The notes: a model not told the origin generated them from the sequence alone. 64,000 nt of DNA from Erinaceus europaeus (GCF_950295315.1 NC_080168.1:64503838-64567837), one strand, 5' to 3'; shown: positions 33,255-56,336, numbered from the stretch's first letter. A program made the numbers and translations.

Positions 33255-33465
33255 TCCATCACCCCATAGAGCACACAAATTATGTGTGTGAGGACCCAAG
33301 TTCAAGCCCTTGGCTCCCATCTGCAGGGGGAAGCTTCCTGTGGTGGAACAGTGCTGCAGGTGTCTCTCTGTCTCTCTCTCCCTCTTTCTTTCACCCTCTC
33401 TATTTCTGCCACTATGAAGAGGCCACCTGGAGCAGTAAAGTCATCATGCAAGCAGTCAGCAAACC
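33255..33465 (+). repeat. SINE type B with partial tail module
   Basis: The head start is missing. AAGTTCAAGCCCTTGGCTCCC, CTGCAGGGGGAAGCTTCC, CACTATGAAGAGGCCACCTGG. Confidence 0.7.
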
Positions 33466-33629
33466 AGGATGCATGATGTTCTCCAAGGTCTCGGTTCATA
33501 GCATTGTGTGTCCTGAGCACACCACAGAGCTCTGAGACACAGAGCCCCCTCCATAGATGCCCGTGAGGAGTCTGGTGTGGGAGTGAAATGTCGGGGGTTG
33601 GTAAGAGCCTGTTCAGACTAGGCTTGCTT

Positions 33630-33915
33630 GCTATATTTATTTACTTTTGCTTCCATGGTTATTCCTGGGGCTCTGTGCCTGTACTACGAATCTACTGCTC
33701 TTGGCGGTCATTTTTGCCTATTTTATTGGATAAGACAGAGAGAAATTGAGAGGAGAGAGGGAGATAGAGAGGAAGAGAGAAGGAAAGACATCTGCAGATA
33801 TGAGCAGTGAAGTGTTCCTAATGCAGGTGGAGATCAGGGGCTCAAACCTGAGTCCTTGAGCAGCTCCTTGTGCTTTACTAAGTGTGCTTAACTGGGTCTC
33901 CACCACCCAGCCCTC
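33630..33915 (-). repeat. SINE type B with tail module
   Basis: TTCCATGGTTATTCCTGGGG module, TTTTATTGGATAAGACAGAG, reversed box B GGGGCTCAAACCTG, head ending CTCCACCACCCAGCCC. Confidence 0.85.
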
Positions 33916-33929
33916 TTAAATTTATATTC

Positions 33930-34225
33930 TTAATTCTTTTTTTAATGTTTTTTTCTTTTTTCTTTTTTTATATTTACTTTCCCTTTTGTTGCCCTTGTTT
34001 TATTGTTGTTATTGATGTTGTTGTTGTTGGATAGGACAGAGAGAAATGAAGAGAGGAGGGGAAGACATAGAGGGGGAGAGAGAGACACCTGTAGACCTGC
34101 TTCACCGCCTGTGAAGTGACAGCCCTGCAGGTGGGGACCCAGGGGCTCGAACCGGGATCCTTCCACCGGTCCTTGCACTTCGCGCCACGTGCGCTTAACC
34201 CATTGTGCTACCATCTGACTCCCCT
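33930..34225 (-). repeat. SINE type A
   Basis: Linker, GACAGAGAGAAATGAAGAGAGG, CTTCACCGCCTGTGAAGTGAC, GGGGCTCGAACCGGG, head ending CTACCATCTGACTCCC. It is well preserved. Confidence 0.92.
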
Positions 34226-34279
34226 ATTTTCTTAATTCTAAGATACTTACATCAGTGTGCGCTTCTTTTACTGCTAGTA

Positions 34280-34407
34280 CTTTAAAGCGGAGGGTAGATA
34301 GCATAATGGTTATTGCAAATGGCCTCTCATGCCTGAGGCTCTGAAATCCCAGGTTCAATTCCACACACCACCATAAGCCAGAGCTGTACAGTGCTCTGAT
34401 AACAGGA

Positions 34408-34469
<62 letters not shown>

Positions 34470-34475
34470 AAGGAA
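34280..34475 (+). repeat. SINE type C with (AAAG)n tail
   Basis: GGGTAGATAGCATAATGGTTATTGC head, GTTCAATTCCACACACC, GTACAGTGCTCTGATAAC, then about 12 AAAG units passing into GA. Confidence 0.9.
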
Positions 34476-34564
34476 AGAAATTAGAAAACTATTGCCGGTA
34501 CTTGACAAAGACCACCCAAGTCAAAGATGAACTGTATTCACTTGGACTTGTGACTTAGTCTTTT

Positions 34565-34742
34565 TTTTTTTAATGTTTAATCTTTGTTTATTGGACAGAA
34601 ACAGTCAGGGAAAGGGGTGATAGAAAGGGAGAGAGATATAGTGACACCTGCAGCCCTGCTTCACCACTTGCAAAGCCCCCCCCCTAGGTCCTTGTGCTTT
34701 GTAACATGTGTGCTCAATCAGGTGCACCACTGCCTGGTCCCA
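34565..34742 (-). repeat. SINE type B, internal deletion
   Basis: TTTATTGGACAGAAAC, CACTTGCAAAGCCCCCCCC joined directly to CTAGGTCCTTGTGC, losing box B. Head ends CACTGCCTGGTCCC. Confidence 0.8.
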
Positions 34743-34869
34743 GATTTATAGTCTTGAATTGATATTTCAGCTTTTCATAGAAAATGACATTTATATAAAA
34801 AAAAGTGTGTATAGCTGAGGCCCTTGTGTTTGTGTGAATTTCACTGCTGCTGAGCCAGTGTTTTCTTTT

Positions 34870-35150
34870 TTTCTTTTTTAATATTTACTTTTTGTTGCCC
34901 TTGTTGTTTTTATTGTTGTTGTAATTATTATTATTGTTGATGTTGTCGTTGTTGAATAGGACAGAGAGAAATGGAGAGAGATGGGGAAGACAGGGGGAGA
35001 GAAAGATAGACATCTGCAGACCTGCTTCACAGCCTGTGAAGTGACTCTCCTGCAGGTGGGGAACCAGGGGCTTGAACTGGGATCCTTTCTCCGGTCCTTA
35101 TACTTTGCGCCACATGCACTTAACCTGCTGCTTTACCGTCCAACTCCCAT
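34870..35150 (-). repeat. SINE type A
   Basis: Linker GTTGTTGTAATTATTATTATTG, body, CTTCACAGCCTGTGAAGTGAC, head ending TACCGTCCAACTCCC. Confidence 0.9.
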
Positions 35151-35169
35151 GAGCCAGTGTTTTTATTAT

Positions 35170-35285
35170 TATCAAATATATAGACACATAGAGAGATATC
35201 ACAATACCAGAGCTTCTCTTGGTGCCATGGCATGCCCCATGTGGTGCTGGGGTTTGAACCTGGCCTGCCTGCATGGAAGAGAAGG
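35170..35285 (-). repeat. SINE type D, decayed
   Basis: GAGAGATATCACAATACCAGAGC and reversed box B GGGGTTTGAACCTGG. Confidence 0.5.
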
Positions 35286-35449
35286 TAAGTTTTGTTTTCT
35301 TGGTAGGATGTGCCCGTGGGTGTGAGGAAGCCTGGAGGGAGAACAGCACAGCAGGTGTGAGCAGGACTGCCCTGCTGCCTGGGCTCCTTGTTCCACTGTG
35401 GTGTATTTTGTGATTGTGTCCTGAGCAGGTAAAGAAAAACAGGATTCTA

Positions 35450-35705
35450 GGGGGCTGGGCAGTGGCACATCTGCTTAAGTGCACATATTGCCAAGCTCTA
35501 GGACCCAGGTTTAAGCCCCCACTCCTTGCCTGCAGGGGGAACACTTCATGAACAGGTCTGTAGGTCTCTCTCTGTCTTTCTCCCTCTCCCCTTTCAATTT
35601 TTCTCTGTCCTGTGCAATAAAATAGAGCAGTGGATTCTTAGTACTGGCACTAGGCCTCAGCAATAATCCTGGTGGCAATAAGAAAAAGAAAAGAAGAAAG
35701 AAAGA
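35450..35705 (+). repeat. SINE type B with tail module
   Basis: GGGGGCTGGGCAGTGGCACATC head, CTGTGCAATAAAATAG, then GAGCAGTGGATTCTTAGTACTGG ... AATCCTGGTGGCAATAAG. Confidence 0.85.
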
Positions 35706-35894
35706 AAAACAAGATTCTGTAGATGATGTCTACCTTTTTCTTTGACCATGGAAGTCAGAGCGATGAGGGTGGGACTTAAAATGGAAAGGGAGTTGCATGT
35801 GGCCTTAAACCCAAGCTGGGGACGGCCACAGACACCAAACATGCCACCACGGGAAAGCAGCCTTAGCTAATTTCAGGCGAGGTACAGAGGTCCA

Positions 35895-36010
35895 CTTGAG
35901 AGTGAGAGAGAAGCCAGAGCACCACTCTGGCACATGTAGTGCCAGGCATTACACCTGGAACCTCAGCCGTCCAGTCCGGTGTTCTGCCAGCTGAGAGTCT
36001 TCCCAGCTGT
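35895..36010 (-). repeat. SINE type D
   Basis: GAGCACCACTCTGGCACATG, reversed box B CATTACACCTGGAACC, and a head ending near GAGAGTCTTCCCAGC. Confidence 0.65.
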
Positions 36011-36502
36011 CCACCAAGCTCTCACATCTGAGTCTCTTTTCCCAGGTAGGATTCTCAAGTAACGCCTCCCCCCCCCAAAAAAAAAAAATCTCTGTTTTCT
36101 GCTTACTAGCACTATGAGCAAGCTGTCTTTGGTTCACGTTCCTCCCACTGCCCTGCCCCTCTGCCTCTGCTTCTCAGCCAGCTGACTGCATGATGTTGCT
36201 TTCGTCCTACCTCCTGCTTCTCACGGTGCTTTCCTGCCTTCTTGCCTCTACCTCCAAGTGGACGTGCCACATACCAGGTGCAGGCAGCTCTGCCAACCTA
36301 TTGACATGAACCTAAATATCAGATGGAATACTTTCTATGTGGCTTTTGACCAAAAGCTCCTGTGAAAATGTTGAAACATGTGCAGACATGCACACATCAC
36401 ACAGTTAAGAGAACCTGCCCATGTAGTTTGAAGTAAAGTCTTTTTGTTCCCTCTGCAGGGTACCATCATGGCATCCATCTTGCCATTCACTTCGCAGGCA
36501 TG
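36011..36502. other. downstream flank of PTHLH
   Basis: It holds C/A homopolymers at about 36,066-36,088. No repeats or genes seen. It lies 3' of the PTHLH polyadenylation signal. Confidence 0.6.
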
Positions 36503-36984
36503 GTGTCATTTAGGTTAGATTTTATTAGACATTCTTTACAAATTTAAAATCCTACTATTTTTTTACATGCACAGAGGGAGATTGGTTTGGGTAATTATAT
36601 TTAGGAATTCATTTAAAATTAACCACAAAATAGAGACACTCTCTTGTGTCATTTCTCAACATACTTGATATGTATATCTAAAGTGCATTATGTTACAAAA
36701 AATAGAGAAATCAGCAGCACCAAGATACATTTACAAAATAAATACATCAGTTGACAAAATAAATTATGGTAGATGGGGTAATAATAATTGGATTAGCTTC
36801 AGCCAAAAAAAAAATACCATATTCACAATGACCAATGTGCAGCTTCATGGAGCAGCGGGAGAGGGAGACAGTTTTATTCCAATACATTTACAGTATGTAC
36901 AGACAATAAATATTTCTAATACTTTCCATATGTTCACTATTACAGAGTTCTGTAATCTGTCATCTGAAGGTCAGGCTGGAGACT

Positions 36985-36994
<10 letters not shown>
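36503..36994 (-). other. PTHLH: PTHLH terminal exon (3' UTR plus last codons)
   Basis: The minus strand has acceptor TTGTCTTTACAG ending at 36,995, then GAGGCACTGA, which completes an Arg codon and adds Arg, His and stop. About 480 bp of AU-rich 3' UTR follows and closely matches, from memory, the human PTHLH 3' UTR (for example AGTGAACATATGGAAAGTAT and GTAAATGTATCTTGGTGCTG). Several AUUUA motifs occur, fitting the known instability of PTHrP mRNA. A first AATAAA lies at 36,873-36,878 and a distal one at 36,521-36,526. The exact cleavage point (about 36,503) is estimated. Confidence 0.93.
36521..36526 (-). terminator. PTHLH: PTHLH distal polyadenylation signal AATAAA
   Basis: AATAAA on the minus strand, in TGTCTAATAAAATCTAACC, at the 3' end of the conserved UTR. 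The human gene ends in the same context. An upstream AATAAA at 36,873-36,878 could give a short UTR of about 130 nt. Confidence 0.88.
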
Positions 36995-48666
<11,672 letters not shown>

Positions 48667-48840
48667 CGTCGCTGTGGCGCGGGGACCTGCAACAGAGTGG
48701 ACAGGACCTGGGTCAGGCCGGGCCGGGGTGCAGCGAACCCCACGTCGCCCCGTGCCGGCCATGGCTAAGTGTGTGTGTGTGTGGGGGGGAGGTGGGCACC
48801 GGAGACAGAAACTTTCTTCCCGGGAGCCTCCTGCACTTAC

Positions 48841-49090
48841 TTCTGTAGCAACCGGCTCCTCTGACTGGGCTGTCTCCAGAAGCGCGCCGGCGGGCGGAGA
48901 AGAACCGCGGGGGGAGGAGGAGAGAAGAAGGAGGAGGGAGGAGGAAAGAAATCAGGCTTTGAGGCTCTGGCTCCGAGCGGTCCCCTGAAAAGCGGCGGGA
49001 TTCCGGGGCGGCGCGCCTCCGGGGCCGGGCAGCGGTGCGGCTGGAGAAGGTGCCTGGCAAGTGGGGGCCGTGCGCCCTGGGTAGCCTCGT
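48841..49090 (-). other. PTHLH: PTHLH non-coding 5' exon (predicted)
   Basis: On the minus strand a strong donor GTAAGT follows GTTGCTACAGAA at 48,841. Splicing across 154 bp reaches the prepro exon acceptor. The 5' limit is set about 30 bp from the TATA box and is approximate. It corresponds to the exon driven by the downstream TATA promoter (P3) of human PTHLH. Confidence 0.65.
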
Positions 49091-49114
49091 CCCGGCGCTG
49101 GGAGCGCGTCCCGC

Positions 49115-49168
49115 ATATATAGGCGCGGGCGCCCGCTGCCTCCTCCAGGGGGCTGGAAGCTTCCGGAA
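49115..49168 (-). promoter_or_regulatory. PTHLH: TATA box with upstream ETS-like palindrome
   Basis: The minus strand reads CGCCTATATATGCGG, a TATA box at 49,115-49,121. At 49,155-49,168 lies GGAAGCTTCCGGAA, which offers GGAA cores on both strands 34-47 bp upstream. Human P3 is known to be activated by Ets-family factors with Sp1. Function here is inferred from position. Confidence 0.7.
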
Positions 49169-50080
49169 AGCCGATCCGCGCGGCCCTGGAGCGAGCTGCA
49201 GGCAGGGCGCGCGGGGGGCCAGGTGGCCACGGGCGGGCGGCGCAGGTTGGAGGAGCGGCCGGCGGAGCGGAGAGCCGGGCGGGAGGAGGAGGAGGAAGAG
49301 GACGAGGAGGAAGAAGAGGAGGGCGGTTCACACGCTCCTGCAGCCCAGACGGCGAGTGAGCGAGCGGCGCCGAGGGGGCGCCCTAGTTGCGCGCAGGCCG
49401 GCCGGGGGCGGCGCGGGGAGCCCCGTGCGCGCGTCCCCACCCGCGTCCCCACCCGCGGCCGGCCCGCCGAGCCCGCCCTCCGGCCGGGGGCGCCCGCGAG
49501 GTCCCGGGGAGGCGGGGCGGCGGCTCGGGAGGCCAAGGGCGCGCCCAGTGCGCGCGGACCTTTCTCCCGGTTCTTTGCAGGGGCGCTCGGGGTACGAGGC
49601 GCGGGAGGGTGCTGGGCTTGGGGTACAGGGTGCGTTTTTTGCTACCACTTGGAGAGTGGGTACCCGGAGCTCGCTCCGGGACGTCGACACGCACCCAGGG
49701 GAACTTCCCTAGCCCCTCGGAAGTGCGCGGTGTGACCCACCCCGCTGCCATGGGGAGTCGAACCCGCGCTCTGCTGGGTCTGCCAAGCAGGCTCAGGCCC
49801 TCCCATCGATCCTCTGGTCAATTTTCTCGGATGGTTCTGTCAGTCCGAGTGGCCTGAGCCCGCGGCGGCAGGAAGGGAAGGCGGGGACAGTGTCGCAGGG
49901 CTGGCCAGTGTCGCCGGGAAGGGACTTGGCAGAGGCGCGCCCGGATGCCCATTTCCCGGCCGTGGACGGGGCTGGCACCTGGGGGTGCTTCCCTTCCAGA
50001 GGGGCCGGTGCATGGAGACCTTGCGGGAGCTGGGGAGTACAAGGCCCGGGCATTCTGGACAAGGCTCTCCTGATCTAGTC

Positions 50081-50230
50081 AGGGTGGGAGGAGAACGCCA
50101 CCTTACTGCCCCTCTCACCCCGCTAGTCTCCGGGAAGCCTGGCTTGGTGGGAGTGACACCTTTTCAGAAGCACCTATCTGCCCCCTTTGATGACTTTCAA
50201 TTCCTTACTTAAAAAAAAAACAAGCAACAA

Positions 50231-50262
<32 letters not shown>

Positions 50263-52387
50263 AAGAAAAAAATAACTTGACTTCCTCCCACTTGAAAAAA
50301 AAGAAAGAAAATCTCTGGGAATTTCCACAACTTCCCTTGAAGGTTTAAGAGTTTCTAAATGTTAGACCTGTTTGCCTGACATGAAAAGACAGAATGTGCA
50401 CATTCACACGTGTCAACCTTTGAACCAGGCGCATGCTTAAAGTCTTTCCAAAAAGACAAGAGGGGCCTCAATGGAATCCTTAGATCTGAAGGAGGTTGGG
50501 GGGATCTGTAAGGAGGCGGGAACCCCCCTACACCACAAACGAGCCATTTTATGTTGGCAAGTTGTTTAACATTAAAAATATTTGCCTCCACAATTAAAAA
50601 AAAAAAAACAGCCAATGGTACTTAGCCAAGTTTCAAACTACCCATTTTTTTTTAAATAAAAAGGTAAAATCAGATTGTCAGTATGAAATCGTTCACACTG
50701 TAGATAAATTCAGTGTGCACTCTCAGAGCATTATACGTTCCAGGTCGACATTCACAAACAGCTGTCATCTGTGATACTATTTTACTAATTAAGCACCAGT
50801 CCCACCACCCTCAGCCTGCTTTTCTGGAGTTAGTGGCAAAACATCTCTCAACTATTTTTTAGAATTTCCTCTCCTCCCCCCAAAAAGAGAAAATAGAGAA
50901 GCAGGAAAAAGAAATAGTCTTTGTATGTGTGGACTGCCCAGATCCCCTCATAAGTTTCTACTTCACCTTTACCTTGTTTTTCGTCTTCTCTGCCCTCCAG
51001 CCAAAGGAGGTAGACCTTTTATTAGTGGATCTCTGGTGTACCTTTCCAAAAAAGGTAGTGAAGTCTTCTGTGGAGGAAAAGCTTTCTCTTAGGGATCTTT
51101 GCTCTCCCCCACCAGAGGCAGTTATTAGAAAGCCTCTGCTCAGCTTCCCAGCTTCTTTCTGTAGAAATTCATTCCAATATATACCCAGGACTCTGGCGCC
51201 CTTTTTTTTTTTTTAACCTTTCTGAAAAAGGATGTTTTCTGACATCATAATCTAGTTCCCAATCTGGCGGGGGGGGGGGGGTTGGAGTGAGGGGGGACTG
51301 CACGATGATGATGCTGAGACCACGTGGATGCATAGATGACTCCCAGTCCCCCTCCCCTCTGCACCCCCAGTCTTAGGAAAGGAGCCAGTGCTTGTGAGTG
51401 CCTGGTGTTTGCTTGGGCCCTGCTCTGAGCTCACACACCTCAGCAGGTAGGCGGGCTGCAGGGAGGCCTGTCCCGAGCCTGAGTCCCGCCCTGCAGGGAC
51501 AGCTCACAGTGCCGCTGGGGCCACAGCTGGGGAGGCACCCAACCCTGCATTTGTGCCCACTTCCAGCTGCCGCCCTGGGTGGCAGTTTAAAACACAGAGG
51601 CTCTCCCCAGCGAGCTTGCACTTTGGCATTCATGCTGGAAAAACTGGCAGATGGAGATCCCCAGGACTAGCTCCTCTTGAAGTTCAGAGGAATAAACTTG
51701 AGTTTATGTTGAACCCCATCCTCCTTGCAACTGATCTGTTGTCTCAGCCCCAGTGTGCTCTCCCCTCCCCCCTCACTTTCCAGAGCACCCATGGCTCTGC
51801 ACACAGTGCACCTGGGCCCAGGGGTCCCCATATCTTCTTCCCAATAAACACCCAGATTCACCACTCGTTGATCTGTAGCTCCAAGCTACGAACTCTCAAA
51901 TCCTATGAAACCAGGCCACCCAATGTGCCCCATCTCTCCAGTGGGGCCTCTGCTTCCAGAAAGGACCTTGCATCATCAACTCTGCAAACATTCTCTTGTC
52001 ACTTGTCATCTGCCAGAACTCAGAGAAGAGGCTGTTGCCAACTATCTCAAATTACCAGAAAAAGGAAAAGGTGGTGATGCTGGTGGTGCCCCTAGTGGGG
52101 TGTGTCTCTTGATGAAGTCTCTCTGTATGAGCTGGCTGCAGGCTAGCTGCCTCTGGGAGCAATGCAGGAGGCAGTGCCCCAGGGAAGGCACAGTAGGCTG
52201 CTGGCTCTCCCTCAGAAGTGTCTCTTGGGCCACCTTCCCAGTAAGGGTCACCTCTCTCCAGACAGAATCAGAGAGGCCAGAGCTAGGCAGACCCCCCTCA
52301 CCCTGCCAGAACTGGGGTGGCCATGTAGAGATTCAGATCAGGCCCTGAGGCCAAGTCTATAATATTCAACAAGTCTTGTTTGAGCCA
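50081..52387. other. upstream flank of PTHLH, transposon-free
   Basis: An A-rich/AAAAG tract lies at 50,209-50,320 and a G run at about 51,268-51,280. AT-rich DNA at 50,650-50,800 looks unique. The distal P1 exon of PTHLH could lie here, but I cannot identify it. Confidence 0.55.
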
Positions 52388-52505
52388 GGGACACTGTATA
52401 ATGGTGATGCGAAAGGCATTCATAGGACCTGAGGTTCGGAGGTCCCAGCTTCAATGTTTGGCACCACCATAACTCAGAGCTGAGCAGGGCTCTGGTAGAA
52501 AGCAA
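52388..52505 (+). repeat. SINE type C
   Basis: GGGACACTGTATAATGGTGATGC head, AGCTTCAATGTTTGGCACCACC, GAGCAGGGCTCTGGTAG end. It is the first transposon upstream of the desert. Confidence 0.85.
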
Positions 52506-54059
52506 GCAAGCAGGCCAGAGAGAAAGGCAGGCAGGAAGGAATCCTTGTTTCAGGTGTACATTCTCACCTGGAATGGAGTGTGTATATAAGGCAGGGGGAG
52601 GAGGGTTGAGAATGGGAGGGGAGGAACAGAGAGGCAGGGAGAGAGAGGGGCAGAAAAAAAGGAGAGAAAAAGACATACAGGGAGGGGGGAAGATGGACAA
52701 TAAGCAAGAGGGACAGAGAGGCAAGGAAAGGAGAGACAGAGGCAGAGAGAGAGAAAGGAGAAAGAGGAACAGTGAGGCAAAGAGAAAGGGGCTGTACAAC
52801 CTTCCTTCTACTGTGTTCCCTGGGGGTAGAAGGTGTCTGAAGGTGCCCTGGCTGCCCAGCCTCTGAGAACTTGCTGGGGGCCCTCAGCTGCCAAAGGCCC
52901 TTTCTTCTAGGTGTGCCTGATGTGTGTGTGTGTGTGGGGGGGGGGGTGGGGGCACATACTCAGGACTCAGTTTACCTGTGGTGGGGAGGGTGAGGGGGTG
53001 GGGACCAGTAGACACCCAGGTTTCCGGCCAGCTTGCAGCTCATTCTCTCAGAATTTGCTCCTCCCCAGCTCTGCTTATGGCTCCTGGGGTGGAGTGGGGG
53101 GGGGGGGCTGCACGCTGGCCCCTGGGGGTCTCTTGAACAGGGCAGGGGTCCAAGGGGGGAGCATCGCTACCCCAAGAAACACTTTGGGGTGCACCTTGCG
53201 TGTGCATCCCCGCCACACACACACCAGGGAAAGGCTGGATGGGTTTCAGGGCTGGGGGCGGGTCTTGGGGCTTCTTTTAGACTTGCCTTTAAGACTGGGG
53301 GTGGGTGGGTCTTGGGCCCTTCCGGAGATGGACCGCCCTGTGCCTCAAGGTCACGTGGGCGCTGACTCAGAGGTGACTTCAGCTCTCATCCCTGGGGCGG
53401 TGTGTGTGTTGGGAGGGGGGTGTGTAGGACTTCCCATGCAAGGGGGAGGGGTAAGCACCTGGCCCCTGCAGGTCCAGTCCCAGAGCGGGCGTTGAATGGG
53501 GGCGACTACTCCTTCCGCAGCTTGGGAAACCTCACCAGCCCTCATGCTGCGCAGTCGGTGCCCCCAAACTCCCTATCTCTTGGGTGTGTGTGTCTGGAGC
53601 TTTTATCCGCTGAGCCAGTGAGCTGTCCATGGTGGCTCAGACTCCTGGCCGCTGCTTGGTGCCCGGCCCTGGGACCCCAGCCCAGCCCACCCCAGCCAGC
53701 TGCCTGGGTCCCTCAGGCCGGCACCCCTGGCCCAGGCCATGCTGGAGTTTGTACACATGCCTCCAGGTGTGCCCTGGCGCTTGGGCACAGCTCCACCAAA
53801 GCGCCAACCCATAGCCTGCAAGCCCTTTCAAGCTCCTTCTTGGAGGGTTCTTCCGGGGTAGGGGCACATGTCTCAGGTGCTCTAGGACCCTGCGTCCAGC
53901 CCAGCACCTGCCTCCTCCTCCAAGCTGAGGTTCTGATCCAGCCAGTACTCTCCTACATCTCTGTGTAAGTCCTCAGCCTGGAACACAGCTTTGGTGCTTT
54001 TACACATCTTTAAAAAATGGTGTTTTTTTTTTCCCAGTGATTTTTTGGTTTTTGTTTAT
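52506..54059. other. intergenic, purine-rich then GC-rich, no gene seen
   Basis: A GA-rich tract runs at 52,590-52,790, with GT/G runs at 52,921-52,947. From 53,000 to 53,960 the DNA is GC-rich, and frames of 188-194 codons occur on the plus strand. Their products are low-complexity with no family resemblance. Confidence 0.5.
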
Positions 54060-54238
54060 TTTAAATCTTTTTTAAATTTTTATTTATTTTAATTTTTTTA
54101 ATTTTTAGGTAGAGGCAGAGAAAACAGGGAGAGGAGGTGGATCTGCTGCATTGTTTCACCATTTATGAAACTTCCCCCCTGCAGGTGGGGACCAGGGGGT
54201 TTCAGCCTGGATCCTTGCACATGGTAACCGAGTGTGCC
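54060..54238 (-). repeat. SINE type B
   Basis: TTTTTAGGTAGAGGCAGAG, CACCATTTATGAAACTTCCC, CTGCAGGTGGGGACCAGG. The head is decayed at GTAACCGAGTGTGCC. Confidence 0.75.
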
Positions 54239-54429
54239 AAAAATTGTGTACTTTTAAAGAGTGTGTGCATGCGTGTGAACAGCCTTGAGAAGTCTTGAAG
54301 TAAATAGAAAGTATTATGATTTAAGTTTTTTTTTAAATAGGTTTCCTCAAAAAAAAAATATATATATATAAAAAATAGGTTTCCTCGTTTGGTCTCTGGA
54401 TTTATAAAACAAAGACTCATAAAAATCAG

Positions 54430-54480
54430 AAAAGGGACTGCTTTCTGCTGCATAACCATTATGCTATTTCCCCAGCCCTA
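54430..54480 (-). repeat. SINE type C head fragment
   Basis: CTGCATAACCATTATGCTATTTCCCCAGCCC is the reversed type C head. Confidence 0.7.
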
Positions 54481-54888
54481 AAAGACTACTTTCTGTATAT
54501 TCCTAAGTGCTTTCCCACATCTGTAGAATCAGTATACAATATTCAACTTCCCATCTCCCTGGCTGTTTTCAAATAGTAACAGAGCAAGGCTTGATACACC
54601 CAACTTCTTGAAAAGTAGGAAATTAATTATTACAATAAATATTATTTTGCAGTGTGGAAGTCTAGTATTGTTTGAATTCTTTGGCAGTCAGTCTTTCCCC
54701 TTGTGTCTCTCTACCCTCCTTTCTATGAGAGAAGGACAATACAATGATGACTTGTGAGGTAGGGGTCCTGCCCTTTCTTCTCTCCCTATGTCATTTGCTT
54801 TCCTAATGGGCTCAGGCCTGCTGGGAGAGCAGCGCTGGTCTCCTGGGACATGGCTGTGGGACCAACTTGAATTGCCCTTTCTATCTGT
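54481..54888. other. intergenic, no gene seen
   Basis: Unique-looking AT-rich then mixed sequence. Confidence 0.55.
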
Positions 54889-55095
54889 TCCCCACCTGCA
54901 GGGGGAAAGTTTCATCAGCAATGAAGCAGGTTTGTAGGTGTCTCTCTATCTCACTCTTCCTCTCTCCCCCTCAATTTCTCTCTGTCCAGTCAAATAAAAC
55001 TAGAAAAGAAAAAAATGGCCACTGGGAGCAGTAGATTCATAGTGCAGGAACTGAGCCCCAGCGATAACCCTAATGGCAATAAAAAATAAAAATAA
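54889..55095 (+). repeat. SINE type B, head missing, with tail module
   Basis: It begins at CCCCACCTGCAGGGGGAAAG, then TCCAGTCAAATAAAAC, GGAGCAGTAGATTCATAGTG and CAGCGATAACCCTAATGGCAATAAAA. Confidence 0.85.
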
Positions 55096-55097
55096 GG

Positions 55098-55290
55098 GGG
55101 CTGGGTGGTGGCACACTCAGTTAAGTGCACATATCACTATGTGCAAGGACCCAGGTTTGAGCCCCCATCTCCCCACCTGCAGGGAGAACACTTGACAAGT
55201 GGTGAAGCAGGTTTGCAGGTGCCTTATCTTTCTCTCTCCCTCTCCATTTCTCTCTGTTATATCCAATAAAAATAAAATAGTAAAAAAAAT
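55098..55290 (+). repeat. SINE type B
   Basis: GGGGGCTGGGTGGTGGCACACTC head, GGTTTGAGCCCCC, CTTGACAAGTGGTGAAGC, TATATCCAATAAAAATAAAA. It is inserted directly after the tail of the previous copy. Confidence 0.88.
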
Positions 55291-55709
55291 AACAAAGTCA
55301 TGGTGCATTAGAGGGACGTCCTGTATTTTATTCAGTCTCAAAAGTCTTCTTTTTTTTTTTTTTCGCACCCACACAGTGGTATTCTGCACTCATCACTTGG
55401 TCCATGTCCAACAGAACCTTGCAAAACAAGGAGGAGTTGGGGACCCTGGGAGCCTTGTAATATCTCCAGGTCAGTGATTATGTGGGGGCACACTGATGTG
55501 AGCAGCCTTTAAACTGATGTTAAACCTTTGCAGACTTTTGTTGCCCTTTGTCCTTTACTTCTTGTTCCGCTAAGCTGTTAATTGTGCAAGGAACTGCCAA
55601 GGTACTCTTAATGGTTAAAACAAAAACAAAGAGGAAGCTTCCTATACTGTGGAAAAGAGAATTTTTTTTTCTGCTTCTAGGAACACAGGTCACATTTTCT
55701 GTAAAGGTG
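55291..55709. other. intergenic, no gene seen
   Basis: A poly-T run lies at about 55,350-55,363. Otherwise unique. Confidence 0.55.
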
Positions 55710-55868
55710 TTTTTTTAATGGTTATTACCACTAGGGTTATTGCTGAGGCTTGGTGCCAGCACTATGAATCTACTGCTCCCGGTGGACATTTTTTCCTTTC
55801 TAGTTTTATTTGATAGGTCAGACAGAAATTGAGAGGAGGAAGAGGAGATAAAGAGAAAGAAAGAAGAG
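55710..55868 (-). repeat. SINE type B with tail module, outer 3' half of a nest
   Basis: The module (ACTAGGGTTATTGCTGAGG), TTTTATTTGATAGGTCAG and body stop abruptly at AAAGAAAGAAGAG. The head half resumes at about 56,340-56,403 (ACATCTGTAGACCTGC ... CACCGCCCGGCCC). Confidence 0.8.
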
Positions 55869-56120
55869 AGTTGGTTGGTAGCGCAGCAGGTTAAGCGCAG
55901 GTGGTGCAAAGCACAAGGACTGGCGTAAGGATCCCGGTTCGAGCCCCTGGCTCCCCACCTGTAGGGGAGTCGCTTCACAAGCGGTAAAGCAGGTCTGCAG
56001 GTGTCTGTATTTCTCTCTGTCCTATCCAACAACAACGATAGCAATAACAACAACAATAACAATAACTACAACAATAAAACAACAAGGTCAACAAAAGGGA
56101 ATAAATAAATAAATATTTTA
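55869..56120 (+). repeat. SINE type A inserted in the outer SINE
   Basis: TTGGTTGGTAGCGCAGCAGGTTAAGCGCAG head, GGTTCGAGCCCC, CTTCACAAGCGGTAAAGC, shortened body, ACA-rich linker and AATAAATAAATAAATA tail. Confidence 0.92.
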
Positions 56121-56129
56121 AAAAGAGAA

Positions 56130-56336
56130 AGATGGGGCCACATGGTTAAGCGCACACATCACAGTGTGCAAGGACCCAGGTTCAAGACTCGGCTACCCAC
56201 CCGCAAGGGGAAAGTTTTATGAGTGGTGAAGCAGGGCTGCAGGTGTCTCTCTGTCTCTTTCCCTCTATATCTTCCTCTTCCCCTCTCAATTTCTGTCTCT
56301 ATCCAATAATAAATAAATAAATAGTATATTTTTAAA
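56130..56336 (+). repeat. SINE type B, third member of the nest
   Basis: GGGGCCACATGGTTAAGCGCAC head (shortened), GGTTCAAGACTCG, TATGAGTGGTGAAGC, ATCCAATAATAAATAAATAAATAG tail. The outer SINE resumes directly after it. Confidence 0.88.

Noticed and set aside
49130..52387. Search for upstream (P1/P2) non-coding exons of PTHLH
   Set aside because: Donor-like GTGAG/GTAAG strings exist on the minus strand, but none can be tied to an exon without transcript data.
52911..53968. Plus-strand frames of 194 and 188 codons in GC-rich DNA
   Set aside because: G-run and GT-repeat translation, no recognisable domain, no start context or splice sites, and overlapping minus-strand frames of similar quality.
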